Source of the DNA: Calidifontibacter indicus
Lineage (GTDB): Bacteria > Actinomycetota > Actinomycetes > Actinomycetales > Dermatophilaceae
Direction of reading: 5' to 3'
Assembly: GCF_003386865.1 (NCBI RefSeq)
Contig: NZ_QTUA01000001.1
Location: 1,364,001 to 1,428,000 of the forward strand
DNA: 64,000 nucleotides
The notes below the pieces were generated by a model. It did not search any database and was not told the DNA's origin. It saw only the letters and a list, made by a program, of their open reading frames with translations. The translations under genes were made by a program, and so were the position numbers. The stretch's first letter is position 1. Every line of letters begins with the position of its first letter. Of the stretch, positions 26,031-35,523 are shown piece by piece.

Positions 26031-26054
26031 TTGTAGTTGACTCATCAACAACAA
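26031..26054. promoter_or_regulatory. operator-like inverted repeat upstream of the NAD(P)-binding gene
   Basis: TTGTAGTTGA and TCAACAACAA (9 of 10 matched) are separated by CTCA. The repeat overlaps the leader and the edge of the ribosome site. Confidence 0.45.
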
Positions 26055-26142
26055 CTCCGAACGGTCCGGAATATTCCGTCGGTCGGTGGTGCGAGGCGCG
26101 GGAGGGGCGTTGTCGGTGCCCCGACGTACCCTGGTGGGCGAG

Positions 26143-28578
26143 ATGAGCAGCCTGTTCGACGACCTTCCCCTGCCCGGCCTGAGCCCTGAATCGGCGTCCC
26201 CGCACCGTGCGCCCAGCACGCCGTCCGCCTCCACCGAGGTCGACGAACACGGCGTCCCCACCTGGGCGAGCCTCGGCCACGACGCACCTGGCGGGGCCGC
26301 CGCGGGCGACGGGCCGCGCCGGCCGTCGATGCGCGACCCGGAGTCGTTGCTCGAAGGGCTCAACCCGCAGCAGAAGGAAGCCGTGCTGCACCAGGGGGCA
26401 CCCCTGCTCATCGTGGCCGGCGCCGGCTCGGGCAAGACCCGCGTGCTGACCCACCGCATCGCCTATCTGATGGGTGCCCGCGGGGTGCAGCCCGGTCAGA
26501 TCCTCGCGATCACCTTCACCAACAAGGCCGCCGCCGAGATGCGCGAGCGGGTCGAGGCACTCGTCGGGCCTCCCGCCCGGGCGATGTGGGTGTCGACCTT
26601 CCACTCGGCGTGCGTGCGCATCCTGCGCCGCGAGGCCACGAAGGTCGGGCTGAAGTCGACCTTCTCGATCTACGACGCCGCCGACAGTCAGCGGCTCATG
26701 GCGATGGTGATGCGCGACCTCGACCTCGACCCGAAGCGCTACCCGCCGCGATCGTTCAGCCACCAGGTGAGCAACCTCAAGAACGAACTCGTCGACGAGG
26801 AGACCTACGCCAGCAGGGTCGTCGAGGGCACCGACCAGGAGCGGATGCTCGCCGAGGCCTACACCGGATACCAGCGCCGTCTGCGCCAGGCCAACGCGCT
26901 CGACTTCGACGACCTCATCATGACGACCGTCAACATCCTGCAGGCGTTCCCGGACGTTGCGGAGTACTACCACCGCAGGTTCCGGCATGTGCTGGTCGAC
27001 GAGTACCAGGACACCAACCACGCGCAGTACCAACTGGTGAAGGAACTCGTCGGCAGCGGCACCGACGACCCGGCCGTCGGGCAGGTGCCGCCGGCCGAAC
27101 TGTGTGTGGTGGGTGACGCCGACCAGTCGATCTACGCCTTCCGCGGCGCCACGATCCGCAACATCATCGAGTTCGAGCAGGACTACCCGAACGCTCGCAC
27201 CATCCTGCTCGAACAGAACTATCGCTCGACCCAGACGATCCTGCAGGCCGCGAACGCGGTGATCGAGCGCAACCCCGACCGGCGTCCGAAGAACCTCTGG
27301 ACCGACTCCGGCGACGGCGCGCCGATCGTGGGCTATGTCGGCGACTCCGAACACGACGAGGCGGCGTTCGTCGCCCGCGCGATCGACCAACTTGGCGACG
27401 AGCACGGCGTCAAACCCGGCGACGTCGCGGTCTTCTACCGCACCAACGCGCAGTCGCGAGCACTGGAAGAGGTCTTCGTGCGCGTCGGTCTGCCCTACAA
27501 GGTGGTCGGCGGCACCCGGTTCTACGAGCGCAAGGAAGTGAAGGACGCGCTCGCCTACCTGCGCGTCGTCTCCAACCCGCTCGACACCGTGAACCTGCGG
27601 CGCATCCTCAACACCCCGAAGCGAGGCATCGGCGACCGCGCCGAGGCCTGCGTGTCGGCGCTCGCCGAGCGCGAGCGGATCCCGTTCGTCGCCGCGCTCG
27701 GGCAGGCGGCCGATGCTCCGGGCATCGCCACCCGCTCCGTCGCGGCCATCGAGGGGTTCACCTCGATGCTCGAGTCGTTCCGCGTCGCCCGTGAGGAGGA
27801 AGGCAGTGGAGTCGGTGGGCTGCTCGAGGTCATCCTCGACCGGTCGGGTTACCTCACCGAGTTGCGTGCCAGCCACGACCCGCAGGACGAGACCCGCATC
27901 GAGAACCTCGCTGAACTCGTCGCAGTGGCAAGGGAATTCGATGAGGCATACCCGGAGGGTTCGCTCGAGGACTTCCTCGAGCAGGTCTCGCTGGTCGCCG
28001 ACGCTGACCAGATCCCCGACGGCGACGAGAACGACCGGGGCGTCGTCACGCTGATGACCTTGCACACGGCGAAGGGGCTGGAGTTCCCGGTCGTCTTCCT
28101 CACCGGTCTGGAGGACGGCACCTTCCCGCACGTGCGTGCGCTCGGGGATCCGAAGGAGTTGGAGGAGGAGCGCCGGCTGGCGTACGTCGGCATCACGCGC
28201 GCCCGCGAGCGGCTGCACATCTCCCGGGCCGAGGTGCGATCTGCCTGGGGCGCGCCGCAGTACAACCCGCCGTCACGATTCCTCGACGAGATCCCGAGTC
28301 ACTTGATCGACTGGCAGCGGGTGACGACCACGAGCATGCGGCCGTCGTCGACTCCTGCGGTGGCGCGGCTGGCGGCGCGACCGGGAGTCAAGAGCCCGGG
28401 CAACCACCCGATTCCCTCGCTCGACGCGGGCGACCGGGTCACCAGCGACTCGTTCGGTCTCGGCACCGTCGTCCGGTTGGAAGGCACCGGCGACCGCACC
28501 ATCGCGCACATCGACTTCGGTGGCGACTACGGCGTCAAGCGCCTCGCGCTGCGCTACGGAAAGGTCGAAAAGCTTTGA
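26143..28578 (+). CDS. pcrA: ATP-dependent DNA helicase PcrA/UvrD
   Basis: Superfamily 1A 3'-5' helicase of 811 residues acting in DNA repair and replication-fork processing. Motifs in order: Q motif region LNPQQKEAVLH, Walker A GAGSGKTRVL (about residues 93-102), Ia TFTNKAAAEM, II VDEYQDTNHAQ, III GDADQSIYAFRGA, IV EQNYRST, V VTLMTLHTAKGLEFPVVFL, VI RLAYVGITRARERL. The C-terminus has the Tudor-like RNA-polymerase-binding segment (DRVTSDSFGLGTVV). The ~65-residue N-terminal extension is non-conserved. I chose the ATG at 26143 (MSSLFDDLPLPG). The gene is monocistronic and followed by a strong terminator. Confidence 0.97.
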   Translation: MSSLFDDLPLPGLSPESASPHRAPSTPSASTEVDEHGVPTWASLGHDAPGGAAAGDGPRRPSMRDPESLLEGLNPQQKEAVLHQGAPLLIVAGAGSGKTRVLTHRIAYLMGARGVQPGQILAITFTNKAAAEMRERVEALVGPPARAMWVSTFHSACVRILRREATKVGLKSTFSIYDAADSQRLMAMVMRDLDLDPKRYPPRSFSHQVSNLKNELVDEETYASRVVEGTDQERMLAEAYTGYQRRLRQANALDFDDLIMTTVNILQAFPDVAEYYHRRFRHVLVDEYQDTNHAQYQLVKELVGSGTDDPAVGQVPPAELCVVGDADQSIYAFRGATIRNIIEFEQDYPNARTILLEQNYRSTQTILQAANAVIERNPDRRPKNLWTDSGDGAPIVGYVGDSEHDEAAFVARAIDQLGDEHGVKPGDVAVFYRTNAQSRALEEVFVRVGLPYKVVGGTRFYERKEVKDALAYLRVVSNPLDTVNLRRILNTPKRGIGDRAEACVSALAERERIPFVAALGQAADAPGIATRSVAAIEGFTSMLESFRVAREEEGSGVGGLLEVILDRSGYLTELRASHDPQDETRIENLAELVAVAREFDEAYPEGSLEDFLEQVSLVADADQIPDGDENDRGVVTLMTLHTAKGLEFPVVFLTGLEDGTFPHVRALGDPKELEEERRLAYVGITRARERLHISRAEVRSAWGAPQYNPPSRFLDEIPSHLIDWQRVTTTSMRPSSTPAVARLAARPGVKSPGNHPIPSLDAGDRVTSDSFGLGTVVRLEGTGDRTIAHIDFGGDYGVKRLALRYGKVEKL

Positions 28579-28585
28579 GCAACAA

Positions 28586-28616
28586 GGAAGCCCGCCGCAC
28601 GTTGCGGCGGGCTTCC
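28586..28616. terminator. pcrA terminator hairpin
   Basis: 14-bp perfect arms with a 3-nt loop, 8 bp after the pcrA stop and shared with the convergent M23 gene. Confidence 0.85.
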
Positions 28617-28674
28617 CTGTCGGGTTTGTCAATGCCGGTGGTGGCTCCTGGGCGACCACGCTGGAAGGCTCACG

Positions 28675-29601
28675 CTAAACAAGTCCGCGGGCAGCGAGCC
28701 AGGGGTAGGGGTTGACGCGCACGCCACCGAGGTGGATCTCGAGGTGCAGGTGCGGGCCGGTGGAGTTGCCGGTGTTGCCCGACCACGCGACGACCTCGCC
28801 GGCGCCGACCTGCTGGCCGGGGCTGGCGGCGAAGCCGCTGAGGTGGCAGTACCAGGAGCTCACACCGTTGCCGTAGTCGACGACGATGCGCATGCCACAC
28901 CCGCCGTACCAGCCGGCGTCGGTGACGGTGCCGGCACGCATCGCCCGCAGGGGCGTGCCGACCGGGATGGACAGGTCGATGCCGCCGTGGTTGGTGGAGC
29001 CGATACCGCCGGGGGAGGAGCGGAAGCCGTAGCCGGAGGTGAAGTGACCGCCGCAGCCGGCGATCGGGCAGAGGTAGCCGCCACCGCCCTGGGTGCCGGT
29101 CTGGGCTGCCGGAGTGCGCGTCGACGCCGACATGCCGCCCTGGGTGGGCAGCGACTGGGTGCTGCTAGACGAGGTCGACGAGGCGTCGGTGGCCTCGACG
29201 TGGTCCTGGGCCGGGGTCGCGGTGTTGATCGCGGCCAGCACGGCCTTCTTCTTGGCGGCAGCACGCAACGTGTCGGCGCGCGAGATCGCGGCGGTGCGCG
29301 CCTTGGCGCGGGCGTCGACAGCCGCCTTCACCTTGGCGTCGACGGCGGCCGAAGCGCGGGTCTGCGACCGGGACGCCTGGGTGTCGGCCCTGGTGGCGGT
29401 GCCGGCGACAGCCCAGGCAGTCTTGGCGTCGGTCGTCTGCAGCAGCATCGACGCCGAGCCGAGCGTCGCGCCGTTCGCGGTGGAGACTGCCCCCACAGCC
29501 ACCGCGCCGGCAACGACCGCGGTCGTCGGCAGGATCACCTTGCCCCGCTTGAGCAGCGAGGGTGACGGTGCATGCCGATGGCGGCCTTTGTATCGAGTCA
29601 C
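28675..29601 (-). CDS. secreted M23-family metallopeptidase (LytM-type)
   Basis: Predicted exported peptidoglycan endopeptidase or amidase activator, 308 residues. After a basic N-terminus comes a hydrophobic export segment (about residues 22-45). A long Ala-rich, charged, probably coiled region follows, then a Ser/Thr/Gly linker and the C-terminal M23 domain. The zinc ligands are all present: His in NHGGIDLSIPVG, and HLHLEIH near the end, with WYCHLSG between them. The start is uncertain: GTG at 29601 lies in front of the basic stretch but has no clear Shine-Dalgarno. A TAGGGT -10-like hexamer occurs ~50 bp upstream. Confidence 0.88.
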   Translation of the reverse strand: MTRYKGRHRHAPSPSLLKRGKVILPTTAVVAGAVAVGAVSTANGATLGSASMLLQTTDAKTAWAVAGTATRADTQASRSQTRASAAVDAKVKAAVDARAKARTAAISRADTLRAAAKKKAVLAAINTATPAQDHVEATDASSTSSSSTQSLPTQGGMSASTRTPAAQTGTQGGGGYLCPIAGCGGHFTSGYGFRSSPGGIGSTNHGGIDLSIPVGTPLRAMRAGTVTDAGWYGGCGMRIVVDYGNGVSSWYCHLSGFAASPGQQVGAGEVVAWSGNTGNSTGPHLHLEIHLGGVRVNPYPWLAARGLV

Positions 29602-29732
29602 AGGGGGAACCAACTTGTCTTTGTTCGGGGGGCAGAGCGCGACAAACCCTACCGTGACCTTCCCGTGACCTGCGACTCGATCGTGGGAACCTGTGAACAA
29701 CACCACAGCCGCCAGTACTGAACGGGCCGGTC

Positions 29733-29738
29733 TACCCT
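29733..29738 (+). promoter_or_regulatory. -10 hexamer TACCCT of the B12-binding protein gene
   Basis: Ends 7 nt before the ATG at 29746, so the mRNA is predicted to have no or a one-base leader. Confidence 0.5.
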
Positions 29739-29745
29739 TGGGACC

Positions 29746-30219
29746 ATGAGTGATCCCGCTGGTGCACCCAACGCCGAGACGCCCGAGACCTCCGGGTCTG
29801 CCGCCCCCTTGCGCGTCGTTGTCGCCAAGCCGGGCCTCGACGGACACGACCGGGGTGCGAAGGTCATCGCCCGCGCGTTGCGCGATGCCGGTTTCGAGGT
29901 CATCTACACCGGGTTGCACCAGACCCCGGCGCAGATCGTCGAGGTCGCGATCCAGGAGGACGCCGACGCGATCGGCATGTCCGTGCTGTCCGGTGCGCAC
30001 ATGACGTTGTTCGCCGATGTCATGAAGCTTCTGGGGGAGAAGGACGCCGAGGACATCGTGGTGTTCGGTGGCGGAATCATCCCGGAGGAGGACATTCCGC
30101 AGTTGCTTCAGCTCGGCGTCGCCACGATTTTCACTCCCGGCACAAGGACCACCAGCGTCGTCGAGTGGGTGCACACCCATGTGGGGACCGGAGCCGAGGC
30201 GGTCACTGCGGAGGGCTAG
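29746..30219 (+). CDS. cobalamin (B12)-binding domain protein
   Basis: A 157-residue stand-alone B12-binding domain of the methylmalonyl-CoA mutase C-terminal type. The cobalt-ligating D-x-H-x-x-G signature is in [12 protein letters not shown], followed by [15 protein letters not shown] and [10 protein letters not shown], which line the corrin pocket. No mutase catalytic subunit is nearby; it directly precedes sucC/sucD, whose product succinyl-CoA is the product of methylmalonyl-CoA mutase. The role may be as a small subunit or sensor; it is not proven. Confidence 0.87.
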   Translation: MSDPAGAPNAETPETSGSAAPLRVVVAKPGLDGHDRGAKVIARALRDAGFEVIYTGLHQTPAQIVEVAIQEDADAIGMSVLSGAHMTLFADVMKLLGEKDAEDIVVFGGGIIPEEDIPQLLQLGVATIFTPGTRTTSVVEWVHTHVGTGAEAVTAEG

Positions 30220-30268
30220 GCTCCGAGGCGGACAATCCCTTTGACCACAAGAAGAGGATGGATTCCGC

Positions 30269-31456
30269 GTGGATCTTTTCGAGTACCAAGCGCGCGACAT
30301 GTTCGAAGCGCACGGCGTTCCCGTTTTGGCCGGTAAGACCGCCACGACGCCCGCCGAAGCCAAGGCCGCCGCCGAGGAGATCGGCCCCAAGTCCGGCGGT
30401 GTGACCGTCGTCAAGGCGCAGGTCAAGACCGGTGGCCGCGGCAAGGCCGGCGGCGTCAAGGTCGCCAAGACCGCCGACGAGGCCGAGCAGTTCGCCGAGC
30501 AGATCCTCGGCATGGACATCAAGGGCCACACCGTCGGCACCGTCATGATCGCGCAGGGGGCGAAAATCGCCGAGGAGTACTACTTCTCGATCCTGCTCGA
30601 CCGCGCCAACCGCAGCTACCTCGCCATGTGCTCCAAGGAGGGCGGCATGGAGATCGAGCAGCTCGCCGTGGAGCGCCCGGAGGCTCTGGCTCGCGTGGCC
30701 GTCGACCCGAACGTCGGCATCGACGAGGCCAAGGCCAAGGAGATAGTCGCCGAGGCCGGCTTCGACGACGAGACCGGCGCCAAGATCATCCCGGTTCTGC
30801 AGAAGCTGTGGGAGGTCTACCGCGACGAGGACGCGACGCTGGTCGAGGTCAACCCGCTGGTGAAGACCGAGGACGGCGACATCGTCGCGCTCGACGGCAA
30901 GGTCTCGCTCGACGAGAACGCCGCCTTCCGCCAGCCGGCCCACGAGGCGCTGGAGGACAAGGCCGCTGCCGACCCGCTCGAGGCCAAGGCCAAGGCGATG
31001 AACCTCAACTACGTCAAGCTCGACGGCAACGTCGGCATCATCGGCAACGGCGCGGGCCTGGTCATGTCGACCCTCGACGTCGTCGCCTACGCCGGCGAAG
31101 ACCACACCGGCGGCAAGGCGAAGCCGGCCAACTTCCTCGACATCGGTGGTGGAGCCTCCGCCGAGGTCATGGCCAACGGCCTCGACGTCATCCTGAACGA
31201 CGAGCAGGTCAAGTCGGTCTTCGTGAACGTCTTCGGTGGCATCACCGCGTGTGACGCGGTCGCCAACGGCATCGTCGGTGCGCTCAAGACCCTCGGCGAC
31301 TCGGCCACCAAACCGCTGGTCGTCCGCCTCGACGGCAACAACGTCGTGGAGGGCCGTCAGATCCTCGCCGACTTCAACCACCCGCTGGTCACCATCGAAG
31401 AGACCATGGACGGCGCCGCGCGCAAGGCCGCTGAGCTGGCCGCCGCCGCGAACTGA
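30269..31456 (+). CDS. sucC: succinyl-CoA synthetase beta subunit SucC
   Basis: ADP-forming succinate-CoA ligase beta chain (TCA cycle), 395 residues. ATP-grasp domain: [19 protein letters not shown] at the start, [16 protein letters not shown] in the nucleotide site, and EVNPLV for Mg2+. C-terminal CoA ligase domain: [12 protein letters not shown] and [12 protein letters not shown]. The GTG start is preceded by AGAGGA. It forms an operon with sucD 16 bp downstream. Confidence 0.97.
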   Translation: MDLFEYQARDMFEAHGVPVLAGKTATTPAEAKAAAEEIGPKSGGVTVVKAQVKTGGRGKAGGVKVAKTADEAEQFAEQILGMDIKGHTVGTVMIAQGAKIAEEYYFSILLDRANRSYLAMCSKEGGMEIEQLAVERPEALARVAVDPNVGIDEAKAKEIVAEAGFDDETGAKIIPVLQKLWEVYRDEDATLVEVNPLVKTEDGDIVALDGKVSLDENAAFRQPAHEALEDKAAADPLEAKAKAMNLNYVKLDGNVGIIGNGAGLVMSTLDVVAYAGEDHTGGKAKPANFLDIGGGASAEVMANGLDVILNDEQVKSVFVNVFGGITACDAVANGIVGALKTLGDSATKPLVVRLDGNNVVEGRQILADFNHPLVTIEETMDGAARKAAELAAAAN

Positions 31457-31472
31457 AAAGGACAGAAGACTC

Positions 31473-32360
31473 GTGTCGATTTTTCTCAACGCTGACTCCA
31501 AGGTCATCGTCCAGGGCATGACCGGCTCGGAGGGCATGAAGCACACCACGCGCATGCTCGCCTCCGGCACCAACATCGTCGGCGGTGTCAACCCGAAGAA
31601 GGCCGGCCAGACGGTCGACTTCCCCGAGGGCAAGCAGGTCAAGGTCTTCGGTTCCGTCAAGGAAGCGATGGACGAGACCGGTGCCGACGTGTCGGTCGTC
31701 TTCGTGCCGCCGGCTTTCTCCAAGGCCGCCGTCATCGAGGCCGTCGACGCCGAGATGCCGCTGGTGGTCGTCATCACCGAGGGCATCGCGGTCAAGGACT
31801 CCGCCGAGTTCTACAACTACAGCAAGGACAAGGGCACCACTCGGATCATCGGTCCGAACTGCCCGGGAATCATCAGCCCCGGACAGTCGAACGCCGGCAT
31901 CATCCCGGCCGACATCGCCGGCCCGGGCAAGGTCGGTCTGGTGTCGAAGTCGGGCACGCTGACTTACCAGATGATGTACGAGCTGAAGGACTTCGGCTTC
32001 TCGACCGCCATCGGTATCGGTGGTGACCCGATCATCGGCACCACCCACATCGACGCGCTCGAGGCCTTCGAGGCCGACCCCGAGACCGCCGCGATCGTGA
32101 TGATCGGCGAGATCGGTGGCGACGCGGAGGAGCGCGCCGCGGCCTACATCAAGGAGCACGTCACCAAGCCGGTCGTCGGCTACGTCGCGGGCTTCACCGC
32201 CCCCGAGGGCAAGACGATGGGCCACGCCGGTGCGATCGTGTCGGGTTCGTCCGGCACCGCGGCGGCGAAGAAGGAGGCCCTCGAGGCCGCCGGTGTGAAG
32301 GTCGGCAAGACGCCGTCCGAGACCGCCGCTCTGATGCGCGAGATCATGCAGTCGCTCTGA
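31473..32360 (+). CDS. sucD: succinyl-CoA synthetase alpha subunit SucD
   Basis: Alpha chain of succinate-CoA ligase, 295 residues. CoA-binding Rossmann domain: [19 protein letters not shown] and ...GGVNPKK. The phosphorylated catalytic histidine is in [19 protein letters not shown]. The GTG start at 31473 follows AAAAGGACAG in the gap after sucC. Transcription ends at a strong hairpin. It acts as a heterocomplex with SucC. Confidence 0.97.
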   Translation: MSIFLNADSKVIVQGMTGSEGMKHTTRMLASGTNIVGGVNPKKAGQTVDFPEGKQVKVFGSVKEAMDETGADVSVVFVPPAFSKAAVIEAVDAEMPLVVVITEGIAVKDSAEFYNYSKDKGTTRIIGPNCPGIISPGQSNAGIIPADIAGPGKVGLVSKSGTLTYQMMYELKDFGFSTAIGIGGDPIIGTTHIDALEAFEADPETAAIVMIGEIGGDAEERAAAYIKEHVTKPVVGYVAGFTAPEGKTMGHAGAIVSGSSGTAAAKKEALEAAGVKVGKTPSETAALMREIMQSL

Positions 32361-32374
32361 GCAGCAGGTTCTGA

Positions 32375-32407
32375 CGAAGGCCCCCGAGCAATGCTCGGGG
32401 GCCTTCG
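32375..32407. terminator. sucCD terminator hairpin
   Basis: 16-bp perfect arms with a 1-nt centre, 15 bp after the sucD stop. Confidence 0.85.
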
Positions 32408-32492
32408 TCCTTCGTGAGGATTGCCGGGGATTGCCCGGGCGACGGCGCGCCTGCCGCATGTCGACGCCCGTTCGGGTCACCATGACTGGGCA

Positions 32493-33707
32493 ATGAGCCT
32501 GCTCGATCGGATCGCCCCCACCAGCCAACGCACCTCCGACGATCGCGGCACCCCGCCGTACGCGATCGCCTTCGGGTCGGGTGCGTTGGCTCCTGTCGCG
32601 TTCACGCTCGTGCTGTTCGTGCCGGTGCTGGCGTCGTGGACGCTCGACCCGCGGACCTCGACCGAATGGTCGAACGCTCTGGCCATCGCGTCGAGCGCCT
32701 TCGGGCTGAGTCTGCGCGGCTCGATCTCGGTGCCGCACAACGGCATCGAAGCACTTCACTTCGCGCCGATGGTGGCCACCGCGCTGTTGGTGGTGATCAC
32801 CCGGTTCGCGTATCGGCCCGTGCAGCACGCCCTCGACGACAGCGACGCAGCCGGCGAGGAGCAGCAACGCACCTCGATCGCCTTCGGGCTCGGCTTCCTC
32901 GTCTCCACGTTGGCGGCGGGCGCGGTGTCGCACATCGGGCCCGCCCCGGTGCGGCTCTGGACGCTGCTGCCGGGAGTGGTCGTGGTGGTGCTCGCCGGCG
33001 TCGCCTGGTCGATCCGCCGGGACGGCGAAGGCGTCCGGCTGCCGTGGCTGGAAGCGGCCGCCGAGCGACTGCACCTGAATGTCCGCCGCGCGGTCCGTCC
33101 GGCCGCCGAGGGTCTCGGTGTGCTGTTCACGACCGGCGCCCTGCTCGTCTTCCTGCTGGTCATGATGCGTCTCGACCGTGTCGGCAAGGTCGCCGCGCTG
33201 CTCGACGTCAGCGGCAGCGGGGTCGCCCTGCTGTGGTTCGCGCAACTGCTCATCGTGCCGAACCTGATTCTCTTCGGCGTGGGTTGGATGACCGGCGCAC
33301 CACTCGCGCTGGGCGCCGGCAACCTGTCGACGGGCTCGGCCGAAGCAACGATCCTGCCGAGTGTGCCGCTGCTCGGCGCGTTGCCGGAGCCCGGACCGCT
33401 GGCCGCGTTCTTCCACGCCGTGCTGCTCGTCCCGGTGCTCGTGGGTGCCTTCATCGGCTGGCGCGCGACCGCGTCAATGCCGACGCTGACCCACATCGGC
33501 CGCAAGGTGCAGGTTGCCGCATCGGCGGCCGGCGTGGCCACGATCGGGTTGGCGGTGCTGCTGTGGTTCAGCCGCGCCGGAATGAGCCCGGGGCAGCTCG
33601 ACCTGATCGGTCCGGCCTGGACGTCAGTGGTCTACGGGGCGGTCGAACTGGCGTTGGGCGCCTGCCTGGCGGCGACCGCGCTGCACTTCTGGCGACGCTT
33701 CCGCTGA
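32493..33707 (+). CDS. perM: DUF6350 / PerM-like integral membrane protein
   Basis: A 404-residue polytopic membrane protein with about nine predicted helices. It occupies the place between sucD and purN held by perM (Rv0955) in M. tuberculosis, whose product supports cell division and persistence through the divisome protein FtsB. Conserved-looking features are NLILFGVGWMTGAPLALGAG and LPSVPLLGALPEPGP. The ATG at 32493 (MSLLDRIAPTSQ) gives the compact form; an earlier in-frame start at 32421 lacks support. The functional link is by family and synteny only. Confidence 0.78.
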   Translation: MSLLDRIAPTSQRTSDDRGTPPYAIAFGSGALAPVAFTLVLFVPVLASWTLDPRTSTEWSNALAIASSAFGLSLRGSISVPHNGIEALHFAPMVATALLVVITRFAYRPVQHALDDSDAAGEEQQRTSIAFGLGFLVSTLAAGAVSHIGPAPVRLWTLLPGVVVVVLAGVAWSIRRDGEGVRLPWLEAAAERLHLNVRRAVRPAAEGLGVLFTTGALLVFLLVMMRLDRVGKVAALLDVSGSGVALLWFAQLLIVPNLILFGVGWMTGAPLALGAGNLSTGSAEATILPSVPLLGALPEPGPLAAFFHAVLLVPVLVGAFIGWRATASMPTLTHIGRKVQVAASAAGVATIGLAVLLWFSRAGMSPGQLDLIGPAWTSVVYGAVELALGACLAATALHFWRRFR

Positions 33708-33720
33708 GCCCGCGCGGCGG

Positions 33721-34662
33721 TCAGCGGTCGGACGGGAGTTCCACCGGCACCACGGTGTCGAGCACGTTGATGGTGCCCGGGTGGTGCGCGCCGGTGTGTT
33801 CGGGGCGGGACACGTGGGCACGCACGGCGGCCGCGACGTCGTCCGAATGCTGGGCCTGCGACGGCAACCACCGCAAGACCTGGTCGTCGAGCAACTCCAG
33901 ATTGCGGGCACGCAGGAAGTCGACCTCGTGGTCGACGGACGTCGTGCCGTCGAGGTCGCGGCTCGGGGCGCCGACCAACTGATCACGCACTGCTTCACCG
34001 GGAAGCGGGGTGTGCGGATGCGCGCCGCCGTCGAAGGTGCGCGGACCGCCCTGATCGGTCTCGGGCTTGTCGTCCGAGGCCTCGGCCTGACGTTCCAGCG
34101 CCGCGGAGTAGTCGAGCAACGCCCGACCGGACGCCGTGAGGCCCTCGGTCAACTGCAGCATCCGGGTAGCCAGGCTGGAACTCAGGTAGACGAACCGGGG
34201 TAGCTGCTCGGCAGGCAGTTGGGTGACGAGCGCGGCCGCCGCCGACAGGAGGTTGACCCGCTGACGCGAGATCGGAGTGACGGCTTCGGACATCACGGTC
34301 GCGAGCTCGTGCAACTCGCTCAGCGCGGTCGACGGCACGCTCGGCGGCGTCGGGTCTCGCCGCGGGTGGGTCGCCTCGGCGTCCTCCGAGCCGGTGACCC
34401 CGGCGGGGTCGGCGCGATCGGCGATCAGCCGCACGAACTCGCCGAGTTCACCGACCGCGTCCCCGAGGCCCGCGGTTGCAGCGCCGTAGACGGTGAAGGT
34501 GCGCCGGGTGGAATCCTCCAACGCGCTGTCGTTCAGGTGGGGGCGCGACCGGGTGAAGGTCTCGGCGGTCGCGGAGAGCACCGATGCGGAATGCTCCAGG
34601 ATCACGGCCTGGGCGCGCAGCTCGACGGGGTCGCTGTCCGCCGATCGGTGCCGGTTGGTCAT
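33721..34662 (-). CDS. hypothetical protein
   Basis: A 313-residue soluble, largely helical protein that I do not recognise. Residues ~10-85 and ~105-200 contain heptad-rich Ala/Leu helices ([40 protein letters not shown]). The linker near 200-235 is Pro/Asp/Gly-rich, and a polar C-terminal segment carries [19 protein letters not shown]. There is no signal peptide or membrane helix. A good ribosome site (GGGAGGGA) supports the start. It lies downstream of purN on the same strand and converges on the PerM-like gene. Confidence 0.7.
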   Translation of the reverse strand: MTNRHRSADSDPVELRAQAVILEHSASVLSATAETFTRSRPHLNDSALEDSTRRTFTVYGAATAGLGDAVGELGEFVRLIADRADPAGVTGSEDAEATHPRRDPTPPSVPSTALSELHELATVMSEAVTPISRQRVNLLSAAAALVTQLPAEQLPRFVYLSSSLATRMLQLTEGLTASGRALLDYSAALERQAEASDDKPETDQGGPRTFDGGAHPHTPLPGEAVRDQLVGAPSRDLDGTTSVDHEVDFLRARNLELLDDQVLRWLPSQAQHSDDVAAAVRAHVSRPEHTGAHHPGTINVLDTVVPVELPSDR

Positions 34663-34749
34663 CGTCCCTCCCCGCTGTGCGACGTGCCCGCCGTTCGGGA
34701 CCGGCGGGACTCCGTGGTGAGCCTACGAAATTCGAGGGGTCGACCGGGG

Positions 34750-35379
34750 TCAGCGGCCCTGTGGTTCGTCACCCAGAAGCACTCGGCGCCCGTCGATCCG
34801 GTAACCCTCGCGGGCCATCCGACCGACGTACTCGACGAGTTGTGGGCGCTCCGCCTGCTTGATCCGCTCGGTGAGCGTGTCGACATCGTCGCCATTTTCC
34901 ACCGGCACGACGCACTGGGCAACGATCACACCGGTGTCGACGCCTTCGTCGACGACGAACAGCGTTGCCCCCGTGACCTTCACGCCGTACGCCAGCGCGT
35001 CGGCCGGGCCGTGGATGCCCGGGAAGGAGGGCAACAGCGCGTTGTGGCTGTTCAGGTAGCGGCCGCCGAAGCGGGCCAGGAAATCGGGGCCGACCAGCTT
35101 CAGGAAGCCGGCCGAGACCACCAGGTCGGGCCGGTGGGTGGCGACCTCCTCGCCGAGCGCCCGGTCCCATGCCTGCCGGTCGGGGAAGTCCTTGGTGCGC
35201 AGCACGAACGTCGGCACGCCCGCCTGCTCGGCCCGTTCGAGGCCGACCACGCCTGGCCGGTCGGCGCCGACGGCCACGATCTGCACGCCGTACGCCTCGT
35301 CGGCACACGCGTCGAGCAACGCCTGGAGCAGCGAACCGGAACCGGACAGGAGCACGACAACACGGGCGGGGGAGTTCAC
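34750..35379 (-). CDS. purN: phosphoribosylglycinamide formyltransferase PurN
   Basis: Transfers a formyl group from 10-formyltetrahydrofolate to GAR in purine synthesis, 209 residues. The GAR-binding loop [17 protein letters not shown] is N-terminal. Catalytic residues are in [23 protein letters not shown] (the Asn-His pair) and the Asp in [11 protein letters not shown]. It is transcribed divergently from purH, unlike the usual co-directional purN-purH order of actinobacteria. Confidence 0.96.
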   Translation of the reverse strand: MNSPARVVVLLSGSGSLLQALLDACADEAYGVQIVAVGADRPGVVGLERAEQAGVPTFVLRTKDFPDRQAWDRALGEEVATHRPDLVVSAGFLKLVGPDFLARFGGRYLNSHNALLPSFPGIHGPADALAYGVKVTGATLFVVDEGVDTGVIVAQCVVPVENGDDVDTLTERIKQAERPQLVEYVGRMAREGYRIDGRRVLLGDEPQGR

Positions 35380-35385
35380 GTCGGA

Positions 35386-35391
35386 AGGCTA
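35386..35391 (-). promoter_or_regulatory. -10 hexamer TAGCCT of purN, leaderless geometry
   Basis: On the minus strand it lies at -12 to -7 relative to the GTG at 35379. Confidence 0.6.
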
Positions 35392-35418
35392 CCGGTCGGC
35401 ACCACTCGCGCGAATCGG

Positions 35419-35424
35419 TACGCT
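35419..35424 (+). promoter_or_regulatory. -10 hexamer TACGCT of the purH leader
   Basis: Predicted transcription start near 35431, immediately before the riboswitch core. Confidence 0.5.
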
Positions 35425-35430
35425 GGTGGC

Positions 35431-35500
35431 ACACGACTGGCGCAGGTGGGTGACCACCAGGGAGTGACAGTGCGTGGATCGATCGCCTGGGTCCACGCGG
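35431..35500 (+). ncRNA. ZTP (pfl) riboswitch in the purH leader
   Basis: Sequence and layout match the ZTP/ZMP-sensing pfl motif. ACTGGCG (35436-35442) is followed by the hairpin GGTGG-GTGA-CCACC (35445-35458), the internal AGGGAGTGAC, and, after a variable linker, the ligand/pseudoknot strand TCGCCTGGG (35483-35491), whose CGCC can pair with GGCG. A TACGCT -10 hexamer (35419-35424) would start the RNA near 35431. The class senses AICAR phosphates that accumulate when 10-formyl-folate is short, which suits control of purH. The expression platform lies between 35492 and the AGGAG ribosome site at 35515-35519. Confidence 0.75.
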
Positions 35501-35523
35501 AACCTTGCGACCGTAGGAGTGTC

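Noticed and set aside
26017-28218. 733-codon open frame antisense to pcrA
   Set aside because: GC-driven shadow of a highly conserved helicase gene; the translation is low-complexity and His/Arg/Val-rich with no family resemblance.
29602-29745. c-di-AMP (ydaO) riboswitch before the M23 peptidase gene
   Set aside because: Such riboswitches often precede actinobacterial cell-wall hydrolases, but the leader after the -10-like TAGGGT is only ~40 nt and lacks the conserved core.
29602-30546. Extension of the M23 peptidase frame to 623 residues
   Set aside because: It covers the B12-binding gene and the sucC start on the opposite strand; the basic and hydrophobic export signal begins near 29601.
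31389-33416. 675-codon open frame antisense to sucD and the PerM-like gene
   Set aside because: It crosses two real genes and a terminator; composition is typical of antisense frames in high-GC DNA.
34219-35523. N-terminal extension of purH to 968 residues
   Set aside because: It would run antisense over purN and through the riboswitch; the ATG at 35524 has a proper ribosome site and matches the family length.
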